This document shows, in pieces, positions 26,101-35,800 of a DNA stretch of 64,000 nucleotides. The position numbers and the translations under genes were made by a program. Position 1 is the first letter of the stretch. Every line of letters starts with the position of its first letter. Source of the stretch: Apium graveolens (Eukaryota; Streptophyta; Magnoliopsida; Apiales; Apiaceae); assembly GCF_009905375.1 (NCBI RefSeq), contig NC_133649.1, forward strand, positions 234,388,201 through 234,452,200. Reading direction: 5' to 3'. Under the pieces are notes generated by a model. That model ran no database searches, had not been told where the DNA came from, and worked only from the letters and a program-made list of their open reading frames with translations.

Positions 26101-29100
26101 TTTATATTGTTTTAAAATTTTATCCTAAACTCTCCCCTAAAAAGGCTATCAAAAACACGGGTTAGGGTTTCACTCCTATTTTCATCGCCGCTTCAGTTAC
26201 TTTCACTACTTACTGTCATCTCTCCAAGATTATCGCAATTCGCTCTCATCATGGTTCGAGCAACAAGGAAATCAGGCCTCCTCGCCAATCGCTCTGTCTC
26301 TAAACAAGATAACGCTGTGGTCGATTTGGGAACCGAAAGTGCCGATGAAGTGTCTCAAACCCCCGATTCAAAGAAGCTCCAGCTCGCTCTATCATTTGAT
26401 TCGCCTGATTTGGAACAAAGGTTCACCGAAAATGCATTGGATTCTCGTCCCATTCTTCCTGGTATTCCGGTTAACGATAAGCTTCTTCAACAATCTGGTG
26501 TTTTAGCTTTGTTTCAGACTGTTGGTATGGACAATTTCATGCTTGAATTACCGAAAGTTTATTATCCTGATTTAGTTCGTGAATTTTATACCAATTTACA
26601 TGAGGATAAGTTTGGTAATTGTGTGTCTATAGTTCGTGATAAGCGTATTCGATTGAACCCTCCTTTTCTTAGTTCGTTAATTAAGTTTGAGAATCCCACT
26701 GAAATTGAGGTTTTTACTGGAAAGGGTTATGTTGTGTTACCTGATTTTTCTATTATGAATCAGTTTAAGTGTCTCTTAGGATCTGACAGCAATGTGGAAG
26801 ATAACCCCAACCCCCATCCACTACCTTAGTTACTCCAATGGCTCATTTTTTGTTTAAAATCTGTCGTGCTAATGTGTGTCCTAGAGGTGGAAACAAATCC
26901 ACTTTCAGTTGTCAAGATGTGACAGTGGTTGCCATGATTCTAGCTGGTAGGGCTTTTGACTTGTCTCATTTGATTCTCAAGAATATGCTAGCTGCTGTGA
27001 ATCAGGAGAAAATAGGGTTGCCTTATGGTTTGTTATTATCCAAGATTTTTGACTCTTTTAAGATTGATCTTAAATCTGCTGCTAAGTTGTCTATAAAGGA
27101 GGTGTTGGATGCTAAAACCATAGCAATGTCAAACTTGCATATTGAAAATGGTGAGTTGGTCAGGATCATTCCCACTCTACCTACTGAAACCCCTGTTGTT
27201 GCTGCTCCTTCTAGCAACTCTGAGTCTGAAATTATCCAGATGCTTAAGGGTATTCAAGATGATAATACTCTGCTTTTTGGTCATGTGGCTGCTACTACTG
27301 AACAAGTAAATCAGCTCAAGACTGAGATTAAGGGCTTGAAAGACATTATGCTTAACTTCATGTCTGCTGCAAAACCCTCTGCTTCTCAATCAAATGCAGA
27401 TTTGGAGACTGGACTGGATGACTTGGTTAATGCTGCTGGAGATATGGAAAATGAAGATCAGCAAGATGCTTATTTCTCTCCAAAGGATGATGCTGTCAAC
27501 ACTTCTGATCAGCCCTCAATCTGAATCTTTTTGATGCTTTAAGGGGGAGAAATTTTGGAGATTTCTGTTTGGTTTTAAAAGACTTGTTTATGACTTTTCT
27601 GTGTTGATTTGGTTTCTGTTAGCTTATGTCTGTGTTTGCTACTTTATTTATGATGGTTGTTAAGGCTTGCTACTGATTGTTTTTGCTTTAACTGTTGATT
27701 TTTAAGACTTGATGATATATGTTGTTTTGTTAGTTATGTTTGGATATGCATGTGTGTCCTTTATATTTTTTAATTACAATTACAGGTTATAAAATTTTGA
27801 GATATGCATAGATTTAGGGGGAGTTTTTATAATTCTCCTAAATGTGTGTAATCATCAAAAAGGGGGAGATTGTAACTCCTTAGTTTTGATGATCACAACA
27901 CAGCAAGCCATCATGTTGTTATTTGAGAATGTTTGCAGGTTATAACAGCTTAATGCCATTGATGTTTAAGTATCATGACAGCAAGCTGTCATAAGACAGT
28001 GATCTATTTCAGCAAGTTATGATCAAAATTTTCAAAATAACGGCAAGCTAAGATGCACAGTCCAGATTCAACAAGTCGAATTTCATGGAGATATTATAGG
28101 AACTTCTTATATATCAGTTGTAAGGACTTCTCTAATAAATATACGTGCATCATATATATAGAGCTCAAGTATAATTCGTTTTAACTTATTCAAATTGATT
28201 TCCTAAATTATAGGAGTTTGTTTTTCTATCAAACTCTATCTTCTTCTATCTGTTAAAACGTTTTATACTCTACTATATAGAAGAGATGTTTTCTGAATGT
28301 TGAACATCTTTGTTTCTCTTCTATCTAACGTATACATGAACGTTGGAAACCATCCCAACGATTTTAAACGGTAGAATTGGATTTTAGCCGTTGTAATTTG
28401 TTGAGGTTGTTTCAAACGTTAATGTGTGTTTATATATGAGGTTTCTTGCAGTTTTTATGACTGACGAATTGCAAGCAAGAACACTCACAACTCGTGAACT
28501 TTATTGTTTCGAAAATACTCTCGGGCTCTTAATTACATACACGTATTTTATTTAAGAGAGTCTATAGCTTGAGTTGTAATCACTTTATCATTTGATATGT
28601 ATTGTTCAAATTGTATTGATTAGTTGTTGGATAAGTTGGCTAAGGGAAACAAAGGGTTTAGTGGTACTTGCTAGAGGAGTTTGTACTACGGGGTAGTATA
28701 GTACTTAGAGAGCAGGTTCTTAAACAGGATTTCAGCAAGCCATTATCAACAGATGGGATAAAGGGAGATATATTGTTTTATCTTGTAGTTGTAACTTTCA
28801 TTGATCAATAATATATTTTCTTACCAAGTTGGTACGAGACCAGGACGTCGACCATAGGGGCTTAGGGGTCGAACCTGGCTAAAATTCTTGTGTGTCCTAT
28901 TTACTTTTTTGCACATTAATTTAGTCATCTCAGCTTACTATCATTGTCAAATTATAGTTCCGTTGGTAAAATCTCAGTAAGCTATTATCGGGAATAATTT
29001 AAAAGTAATCATAGTTAGCCATAATCACCTATTCACCCCCCTTCTAGGTGTATTTTCACATTCGATGCTATGCTGACGAAGATAGTAAGATGTGATAATA

Positions 29101-30641
29101 CCACTAATGGCGTGTTATAACAAAAAGGTGTTATGGATGCACCTTTTGACGTCAAAGAGGAAGAAGTGCACAAAAAGGAAGGGAAGATTAGAGAAGCTGG
29201 GATGTAGTCTGATTTCTAAATGATGAGTTCATTAAAATTTTAATTAGGAGTAATGGTGTAGAGTATGCGTCCATGAGACATTATATATCTTAATGAAATG
29301 CGAAAGTGGTAGGTAGCATAGGACGTGGAACATACACTTAAAACTACACAAACATGCTCATCATAATGGTCGATGAAACTCGGAAGTATAGAAATGGTGA
29401 AAGAATTTACCTGAGCAATCACAAAATCATAATTGCCCTTGAATCGACCCCTCAATTCATTCTCGGGAGTAGCCAGAAGCTTCTCTATACTACCATTGCT
29501 GATTCCAGATACAATGGCAATTAAAGCTGTGGTATCAAAATTAATGAGACCAGATTTGCTTATTGAGATGTCGAGTAAAGCAGGCTCCTGATTTTGATCA
29601 TTGATTAAGGATAAATCCATTAGAGAAAGAAAAGAATGAAATGACTGGAAGTTTCCAAACATTTCTGCTCCGGAAGCTGTGATTTCTGGTCTGTCAAGAC
29701 CACAGAGAGTTGCCTTTGAACATATGGAACTGGAATTTCCAAGGAGTTCAACTTTTATCTGAAGCACAGATGCCCGTTCATATGATCTCGCAAGTATATC
29801 TACCCACTCACCCTCAAGCTCCTCGGAGAACCCAAAATCAAAAGAAGAAAATTCCATTTCACAATCAACGGCTGCAAATTCATTACGAAGACCTTCACTT
29901 ACATCATCCTGAATCCCCTTTGAAAAGAAAAGAATGATTGAAGAAGGTCTTAACGATACGGATGACCTTGCAGCATGAAGAACATGTTGAATCCTCATGT
30001 TTAAGCCTTTGTTACGACAAGATGCATTTCCATGCCAACAAATGTACTTGGGGTTCCTATCGGATACTATAAACCAAACCGGGTCTCCGCTGAGATTACA
30101 TACTATATCCACATAGACTCCTTTGGCATTATCACCCACTTTATCCCTATCACAACCTAAAGATGAGTGTGGAATAGGCTTGCAAACCCGCGAAACTCCA
30201 CTTATACATGGATGCTTTAGAATATGAACTATCGCCTCCAGATGACCAATATTAACACTGCCAGCTCAATGTCAAAAAAGAAGAAGAAAAGAATCATATT
30301 CAAAACAAATTTTCTGAAATTATCACTAAATTCGAACTAATTACTAAAATGGTAGTAAACTTGTAAAAATATCACTCCATTGTCCCTAAAACAAATCCCT
30401 ACTTGCAAGAAGTGTTGATCACTTGGCACATAATAACTCCATTAATTTGATTATAGTAAAAGAATGAAGAAAGGTACCTGAGAGGGGGGTGATTATTGTG
30501 GCACGGAAATCGAGAAAGGAAGGAGAGCTCAGAACGGATCAATCTAAAAAGGGTTTGTTTACAACATGTATTTAAGGTATTGTTTAAACTATTTTCAACA
30601 CTGTTTTCTACTTTCTTGCATCTTCTTTTTGCTTCTTCCAT
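17150..30641 (-). CDS. DUF1308 / UPF0415 (C7orf25-like, PIN-like) protein, split by a retrotransposon in intron 2
   Basis: Four exons on the minus strand: 30641-30478, 30257-29411, 18988-18822, 17357-17150. All junctions are GT-AG and the phases close to 461 codons. Exon 1 starts MEEAKRRCKK. Exon 2 carries the conserved VNIGHLEAIVHIL near residue 56, then the DUF1308 core with FDTTALIAIVSGISNG and ENELRGRFKGNYDFVIAQ. Exon 3 continues VMSEVQNPIHMELGG. Exon 4 has KLAQKNKVVFGTGDSWHAPT and TIEHRPRALTGD at the end. DUF1308 proteins have been grouped with PIN-like nuclease folds, and their cellular role is not settled. Intron 2 is about 10.4 kb because E2 sits inside it; without E2 it would be about 620 bases. 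All exons remain open, so the gene may still work if that intron is spliced. Confidence 0.93.
17358..18821 (-). other. Intron 3 of the DUF1308 gene
   Basis: AT-rich 1464-base intron with a donor next to 18822 (GTGAGTT on the minus strand) and an acceptor at 17358 (TTCTGCAG). I see no exon, element terminus or RNA gene inside it. Confidence 0.75.
19257..19261 (+). repeat. Left target-site duplication of E2 (CATTC)
   Basis: CATTC directly precedes the TG of the left LTR and is repeated after the right LTR at 29059-29063. The host sequence just before it is itself a small direct repeat: TTAAACTACATTC occurs twice at 19234-19261. Confidence 0.92.
19262..20458 (+). repeat. 5' LTR of E2
   Basis: Begins TGTAACTCCTTAG and ends TGTATTTTCA. 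TTATATATGA at 19821-19830 is the likely TATA box. Copies of the family word lie upstream of it at 19292, 19338, 19370, 19402 and 19432, and more lie downstream at 20121, 20331 and 20376. Confidence 0.95.
20461..20473 (+). other. Primer binding site of E2 (initiator tRNA-Met)
   Basis: TGGTATCAGAGCT begins two bases after the left LTR. Confidence 0.92.
20518..22398 (+). pseudogene. gag: gag of E2, with two in-frame stops
   Basis: The frame opens at ATG 20518 (MADKYPEGTSDY), 45 bases after the primer site. TGA at 20593-20595 follows Trp codon TGG where the family has a second Trp. The Gag core (CKSAKEIWDTLELHHEGS) follows. The first CCHC knuckle (21373 on) has its second Cys changed to Arg (CFERGKPGHY) and a TAG at 21403-21405. 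The same frame then continues through an acidic and coiled-coil region rich in QAE repeats to a second, intact knuckle (CNKCGKKGHLEKHC, 22291-22332), ending at 22396. Two knuckles far apart are unusual for copia Gag. Confidence 0.88.
22576..25843 (+). pseudogene. pol: pol of E2, multiply broken
   Basis: Protease motif WILDSGCTRHMSGD lies near 22609-22650, followed by a stop at 22672-22674. The integrase finger (WHRRLGHAH ... CSACQFGK) and LHLDLFGP are readable, but a one-base shift near 23390 destroys the block after IRSDRG. Reading resumes in another frame from 23475. A further shift occurs near 24310, TAA at 24489-24491, a 17-bp tandem duplication at 24691-24724 and TAG at 24791-24793 in RT. 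From 24815 to 25843 the frame is open with [11 protein letters not shown] and the RNase H STAEGEYLAASS, ending TKPLGEARFSTIRRELGMCSV. RT is of the SIRE/Maximus type. Confidence 0.92.
25845..25915 (+). repeat. Family words just after E2 pol
   Basis: GGCAAGCTATCATTGG (25845), TTGGCTTACCATAAT (25874) and TTAGCTTACTATGATTG (25898) are the same word, in both orientations, as the LTR copies such as CAGCAAGCTGTCATAAG. They lie between the pol stop and the leader of the accessory ORF. Confidence 0.75.
26130..26250 (+). promoter_or_regulatory. Putative internal promoter and leader of the E2 accessory ORF
   Basis: A leader-like stretch precedes ATG 26251: an A-rich CCTAAAAAGGC, then GGGTTAGGGTTTCAC at 26158-26172, which contains a telo-box (AAACCCTAA on the other strand) common in plant promoters, and then pyrimidine-rich CACTACTTACTGTCATCTC. 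Composition changes sharply from the AT-rich sequence before it. No clear TATAAA is seen, so the call rests on composition and on comparison with E3 and E4. Confidence 0.45.
26251..27524 (+). pseudogene. Accessory ORF of E2 (putative plant transposon protein type), one frameshift
   Basis: Sense-strand open frame between pol and the 3' LTR, about 425 codons in two pieces: 26251-26829 and 26838-27524. The frame changes near 26815. The first half contains VYYPDLVREFYTNLHEDKFG and a region resembling the 'putative plant transposon protein' domain (Pfam PF20167, from memory). The second has MAHFLFKICRANV and STFSCQDVTVVAMILAG, then a probable coiled coil (TTEQVNQLKTEIKGLKDI) and an acidic tail. 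No signal peptide or membrane segment is apparent, unlike the env-like protein of SIRE1. Function unknown. The position corresponds to the extra ORFs of Sireviruses. Confidence 0.75.
27535..27870 (+). other. Three polypurine tracts before the E2 3' LTR
   Basis: AAGGGGGAGAAATTTT (near 27540), TAGGGGGAGTTTTTA (near 27816) and AAAAAGGGGGAGAT (27857-27870, touching the LTR). The last primes plus-strand DNA synthesis. Repeated tracts upstream of the 3' LTR are a described Sirevirus trait. Confidence 0.8.
27871..29058 (+). repeat. 3' LTR of E2
   Basis: Begins TGTAACTCCTTAG and ends TGTATTTTCA. It aligns end to end with the 5' LTR at about 97% by hand, with a 13-base deletion near 28917. Confidence 0.95.
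29059..29063 (+). repeat. Right target-site duplication of E2 (CATTC)
   Basis: Exact copy of 19257-19261. Confidence 0.92.
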
Positions 30642-32845
30642 TTTTCTCTTACAATAAGTTATCTAATGTTTTAAACCCGTTTGTGTGCAATGTCCCATTC
30701 CTTATCCGCTTCGGGTCGGGTCTCACCCACGTCATATTCATAAACCACACCACCCGCGTTCTTTTTCTTCATATTTGTTTATCAAATGAATCATCTATTA
30801 TATACGGAGTATATAATAGAGCAAATAGGAGTTCAATAATTGACAAATAAATCGAAATGACTTTTGTACCCCTAAGATGTAAAATATCATTTTAACCCTA
30901 TCCTATTTATTTCGTATTAATACCTTCATTATTATAATATATTAAATTCTCTACACAATAATAGCTAATCTTCATTAAACCGTAATTAATAGCTAATTAT
31001 TTTATCTTAAGTAATATATCGTATATAAAAAAATAAAATATAATAATAAATTATTGATATTCAAAAAATTACAAATATTACGTGATTTCGTGACATCAAT
31101 TTTTTAGTAAAATGACATATTTCATGTTAATTATTTTGAGTAGTTGACAAAATAAATTATTTATCATTAACTAATTTTAAAGTACATGCAAACTTTCTAA
31201 TTTTAGAGTACATGAAAATCATGTTGAGTAAAGAATATAATGTATATTATCAAATAATTACTCGCAAATCGAATCACATGTAAATCATGCACGTGTTTTA
31301 CACGAACTTCCTACGTACTAAATAAACATTACACACAAATAACGGATGTTAATCTCTGAACAATTATTTCTAACTTAATTTTTTAAATAACTAAAAAATA
31401 ATCGAACTTTATATGTACTAAACGAATACATCACACAAAAATAACACATATTAAGCTCGGAACAATTATTACTAACTTAATTTTTAAAAAACTTGAAAAT
31501 AATTAAAAATTAATTAAAATTATACATAATATTTTAGAACATGCGTGTGACTCGCATGGACTTATAAATCTATTTATCGTAAATATGTAGATATATCTAA
31601 TATTTTAGAGAAATTAATAATAATTATAGAAATTGCCCGTGCACGGCTAAAGAGCTAGTTTCTTTTAATTTACCAATATATATTTTTATTTAACAATATT
31701 ACTATTACTTACTATATAATTTTCCAATTAATTACTAGTACGCATTCCATAAATTACTTTAATATTAAATAATGTTAAAACTAACATTATTAAAAAAAAA
31801 ATTATTACTGTCACCTGAAAATATTTTTGACAAGGGAAAATTTTCGCTTTCTGGATTGTCTCTTAATATATTTTTGTTATTAAAAACAGTGAAATATTAC
31901 AATATATTTTTCTCCTTAACTTTGTAAATAAATTCAGCTCTATTGGTATTGCGGTTAAAAATTATTGTGCGGGTGAAAAAATACTGTTGTATAAATTATA
32001 AAACTGTTTGATAATATTTTATATATGTATATGTGTTGATGTAGACAATTAAAAATAATAATATTTTTAATGAGTTTGGCTGAAAAGTAATTTTTTCCAA
32101 AAAATCTGGCTAACGTCTTCAAAAGTAATTACCAAACACCCTTAGTTATTTTCTTTACATTTATTTATAGTATATTTCTCCTAATATTTAAGCATGCCCC
32201 TTTTAGATGAATTTATGAAACATAAATAAGACATTCTGTAGTGGTATTACTAAAATGTACAATTAAAGAATACTTGTGAGTTGGGACATCTTCCTAATTA
32301 ACACATTTAGGTTAAAAAAATTGCAAAAAATTCACCATCAAAAACCCTTTTTTTTGCAAAAAATCTTCACTAGAACTGATTGTTAAGAACAGCTCCAGAA
32401 CCAGGACCTGTATCTTTTTATGAACAACAAAAAAATCCATATTAAGTGGTGGCTAAATTTGACAGTAGTGTGTGAAATAGTATCAAATAACTGGGACACC
32501 ATTCTAAAGAGTCCTTTCTTTCAATCTAAAGTACACAAACAAACAAAGGCTTGTACAATGCTAGTTTGCCAACCAAATGTGAAGATGTATCCACCTCTCA
32601 CCTCTCTATGTAAAACAAGAAAACAACATATTTAGGAATTTTGGAAAATAAAATCACCCCTACTACTGCAGTAGCCTATAACAAACTTGTATATGGATGG
32701 ATCTCGAGACGGTCTTTGTAATATTTGTTCATCTTTTTCATTATGTTCTGCAATTTACTTGGCTCTCGTCACTCTGATTCGAAAACTGTAATAAACAGCT
32801 CATATTTTATACACTTAAGGCTGTTGTAGCCAACCACTACTGCAT
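30642..32845. other. Space between the DUF1308 start and the BRO1 gene end
   Basis: Contains the DUF1308 promoter (its start codon is at 30641), the probable Helitron 30794-31658 and, from about 32150 to 32845, the BRO1 gene 3' untranslated region. Between 31659 and 32150 I see only AT-rich sequence. Confidence 0.6.
30794..31658 (+). mobile_element. Probable non-autonomous Helitron
   Basis: The 3' end has the Helitron hallmarks: the 10-base palindrome CCGTGCACGG (31637-31646), a short spacer and CTAG (31655-31658) followed by T. The proposed 5' end is TC at 30794, preceded by A, giving the expected A|TC...CTAG|T insertion. The first 27 bases form a perfect 12-base inverted repeat (TCTATTATATAC, GTATATAATAGA). 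There is no coding capacity in 865 bases, so any mobility depended on a helper. The 3' end is well supported; the 5' end is inferred. Confidence 0.6.
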
Positions 32846-35800
32846 TCAGGTTGTTATACTCTCGTTGTTCCATGAAGTGTGCACCGGAGGAAGTTGAAAC
32901 TCATCAGGTTTCAGGGCTAAAGCAAAGTCTGGCAGTGTAGGCGCCGTCTCCATAACCCTATAGTCAGTGCTTGAATAGTTAATACATTTGGCAAGGCATG
33001 TTACAACTTAAATATCGTTGGTTATGCTTCTGCATAGTAACATCATCTATATGCTGGGTTGTTCAGAGCTAAAAGTTTGTGTGTGCGCCAATTATGAATG
33101 ACAGCAATAAAAAGACTTTGTATCAGTAAACTGGAAAATATGTTATGTTTCTGACTCAATAAGCTGACAAATCACTTCAATAATGGTAAAAAACAATAGT
33201 AAAAATAAAGGTTGAGATTAAGGTTAAACTCACTTTTCATAAGAGTATAGATCCCGGTTGATTCGCACCTTGCTAGAAGTATCTTTCGGAATTTTTTCAG
33301 AGAGAAACTTCATAGTACCCCACAAGGGTGGCGTTCTGCGTCATAAATTATAAGCGAGGACAAGTAAGAACATTACTAATGATGAGCATAAAAACATCCA
33401 CTCCCCTCCCGAACAACACACACGAAACAAGAGAACATATCACTGCTGTGGATGTCAAACCACTTAGATACAGGTTTACTATAGTGCTACAATTAAAGAA
33501 TACGTTACGAAATATTGAAATAGAAAAGGTTATTTGGACGCTAGCTAGAGCTTATAAAAGTTCATAGAAGTTAACCAGAGATATATTTGCTTATATTGTA
33601 TTGAATAGAGAACTTTTGGGTCATGCACCAGATAGCAAATACTAAGCTGATGCTCTGAAAGTCTATAATTATTAATTACACATTTCTTAAGAAAATTCAA
33701 CTGTTGCAAAAAATCATAATTTGTTGAAGTAGAAATAAATCAGAACCCCTGCTATATACTATCACATAATATTCTTTTTATAATGATAAACGAATAAAAT
33801 GTACTGAAACTATAATACACACAGCCAACACCAGCATGCATAAGCAATTTTTATTCACTTCCCAAATATATGGACAGCTGAAATTTTAGAGATGGAGACA
33901 ATTATTAAATATAGCAGTTAAATCATAAATGAGTACTAACACGTTCATTTATAAATTAATATATTGTTACAACAAACAGAACATCTTTTTCTTCCCCTAG
34001 TGGGCATCGATAAATTTGGGCAAGTGGAGACCCAAAATCTAGATGAGAGTCAGGAGAAAAGAAATTCAGAATCCGAGAATAATATTACGCCATTAAAATA
34101 ATTAATTACAATAATTAATTACGAGAGAGTTATATTACATGATAGTAAACTGTGCAATGGAGGTATTTGAACGTACTTCCCATTCCAGTTTTATCCAGGG
34201 ATGAAGAGAGTGAGAAAGGTCCTTTGGGGGGGGGGGGGGGGTCTTATGATATTGATGTTGTTATTGTTAGTTATAAATACACAAGTTATAATGCCTCGGG
34301 CTCTTAAGGGATGGTATACACTTGTACATGGCCCTGTTTTTTTTTATTCTAGAGCCTCTATTCTCCAGTTGCTATGTCTCAAGTTAGATACATATTTCCG
34401 TTTTCCTAATTCCAAAATGTGAGTTAGTGTAGTAGTGCAACATCAGAGCTGTAAAATTGCATTCCTAACGTCCCTGTTACCATGATGTCACAACTACTTC
34501 ACCTCAACTTGATGTTATAAAAGACATGCTGGAATAAAAAAAATGAAAAAGGTCTGCAATAATCAAGTTCATTGTTTAAGATTTTTTTTCTAATTATAAA
34601 TTAGAGGAAGTACTAATTGTGCACTACGTAAAGGTTAACAAACCTGACAGAAATACTGCCTCTATACCAAAATAAATGACCCTGTGAAGCATTCAGATAT
34701 TGAAGAAATTCCTTAATCAGGGAAGAAATTACCTTGAAAGTGGAGGAGCCGCATTAAAAGCTTCACAAGTTTTCTTACTTTCTTTAAGATACTCATCAGC
34801 TGCTTGCAGAGCAGCTACAGCCATCCCATGTGATTTTTCTGTGTTCCCCTCGTCAAGTATCAACCCGTGGTAATAATATGCGGCCGCCTGGAGGTGTAAT
34901 CATTGATGTTGATAGTGATCAGGTTGTATATTAAAAATATGAATCAATGTTATGGTAGAATTATAATGACTTCTTGTTATTAACAAAGATGCCCTTAAAT
35001 ATTCATTACATTATTTTTGGTGTAAAAATGGGTTCACAAGCAAAGCTCCCTATGGTTGTATATGTCTAGCTGATGCAAGACAAAGGCTGACCATCTTCAA
35101 TAATCTTTGAGGCACACAATAGATGAGAGGATCCAATTCTACCCACAATGGGGAAATGTTGATGATCATGAACATGTAACTACAAATTGCACCTAGACAC
35201 TTTTTTTATTTCAGATGGATGCACAAAATAGTTGCTCCTAAATAACACTTACAAATGCACATGAGGGAATCAATGAAGGTGCAACCATGAGAACAAATGC
35301 GTATTCTATTTACACAAAGAAACTGACTTGGTCGATCAGCACCTAATTTAAGCAATTGGCAGATTAAAAAAAAGAGTAATGTTGGCCTCCCAATCTGCCT
35401 AAAAAGCGACATTGCATACACATAAATATATTTACAAAAACTGTTTCTTTTATCTTTCACCTTCCTACAGGAGACGAGACACTTAGTAAATCAAATACCT
35501 CGCACATGGATACCACAAACCAAAGCATAATTTTGAACCCGTTGAAGAAAGAAGTCAGGTTAAACTTCTGGCGATTGATTTAAAGTAAGTTCAACAACAA
35601 AAAGAACAATGATATACCACCATGCCACCAGATGTTCATAGGTAAACATCAGTTTCAACTTTCAAACTCAGTCTGATTCTATAACTATTTTAAAGGACAA
35701 TCTTGACCAAAATCCCTGCAAGATTCAAATAACTTAATAAGCTTCTAAACATTTGGAGTTACATGTGTTCTTTCTCTCATTTGGGTTCACTATAAGAACC

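Larger units (their letters stand above)
19262..29058 (+). mobile_element. Complete Ty1-copia retrotransposon E2 (Sirevirus-like) in DUF1308 intron 2
   Basis: A 9797-bp element with two LTRs (1197 and 1188 bp), both TG...CA, flanked by a CATTC target duplication. Order: LTR, tRNA-Met primer site, gag, protease, integrase, RT, RNase H, accessory ORF, three polypurine tracts, LTR. Large size, long LTRs, extra ORF and multiple polypurine tracts fit Sireviruses. Hand alignment of the LTRs gives roughly 37 substitutions plus a few indels (about 3%), so insertion is fairly recent but not new. gag and pol carry several stops and frameshifts. It lies antisense to the host gene. Confidence 0.95.

Noticed and set aside
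32420..32635. 71-codon plus-strand frame
   Set aside because: Antisense to the BRO1 3' untranslated region, no domain. Likely chance.
34226..34241. Run of 16 G
   Set aside because: Homopolymer in BRO1 intron 9 with no flanking structure. Length may be a sequencing artefact.
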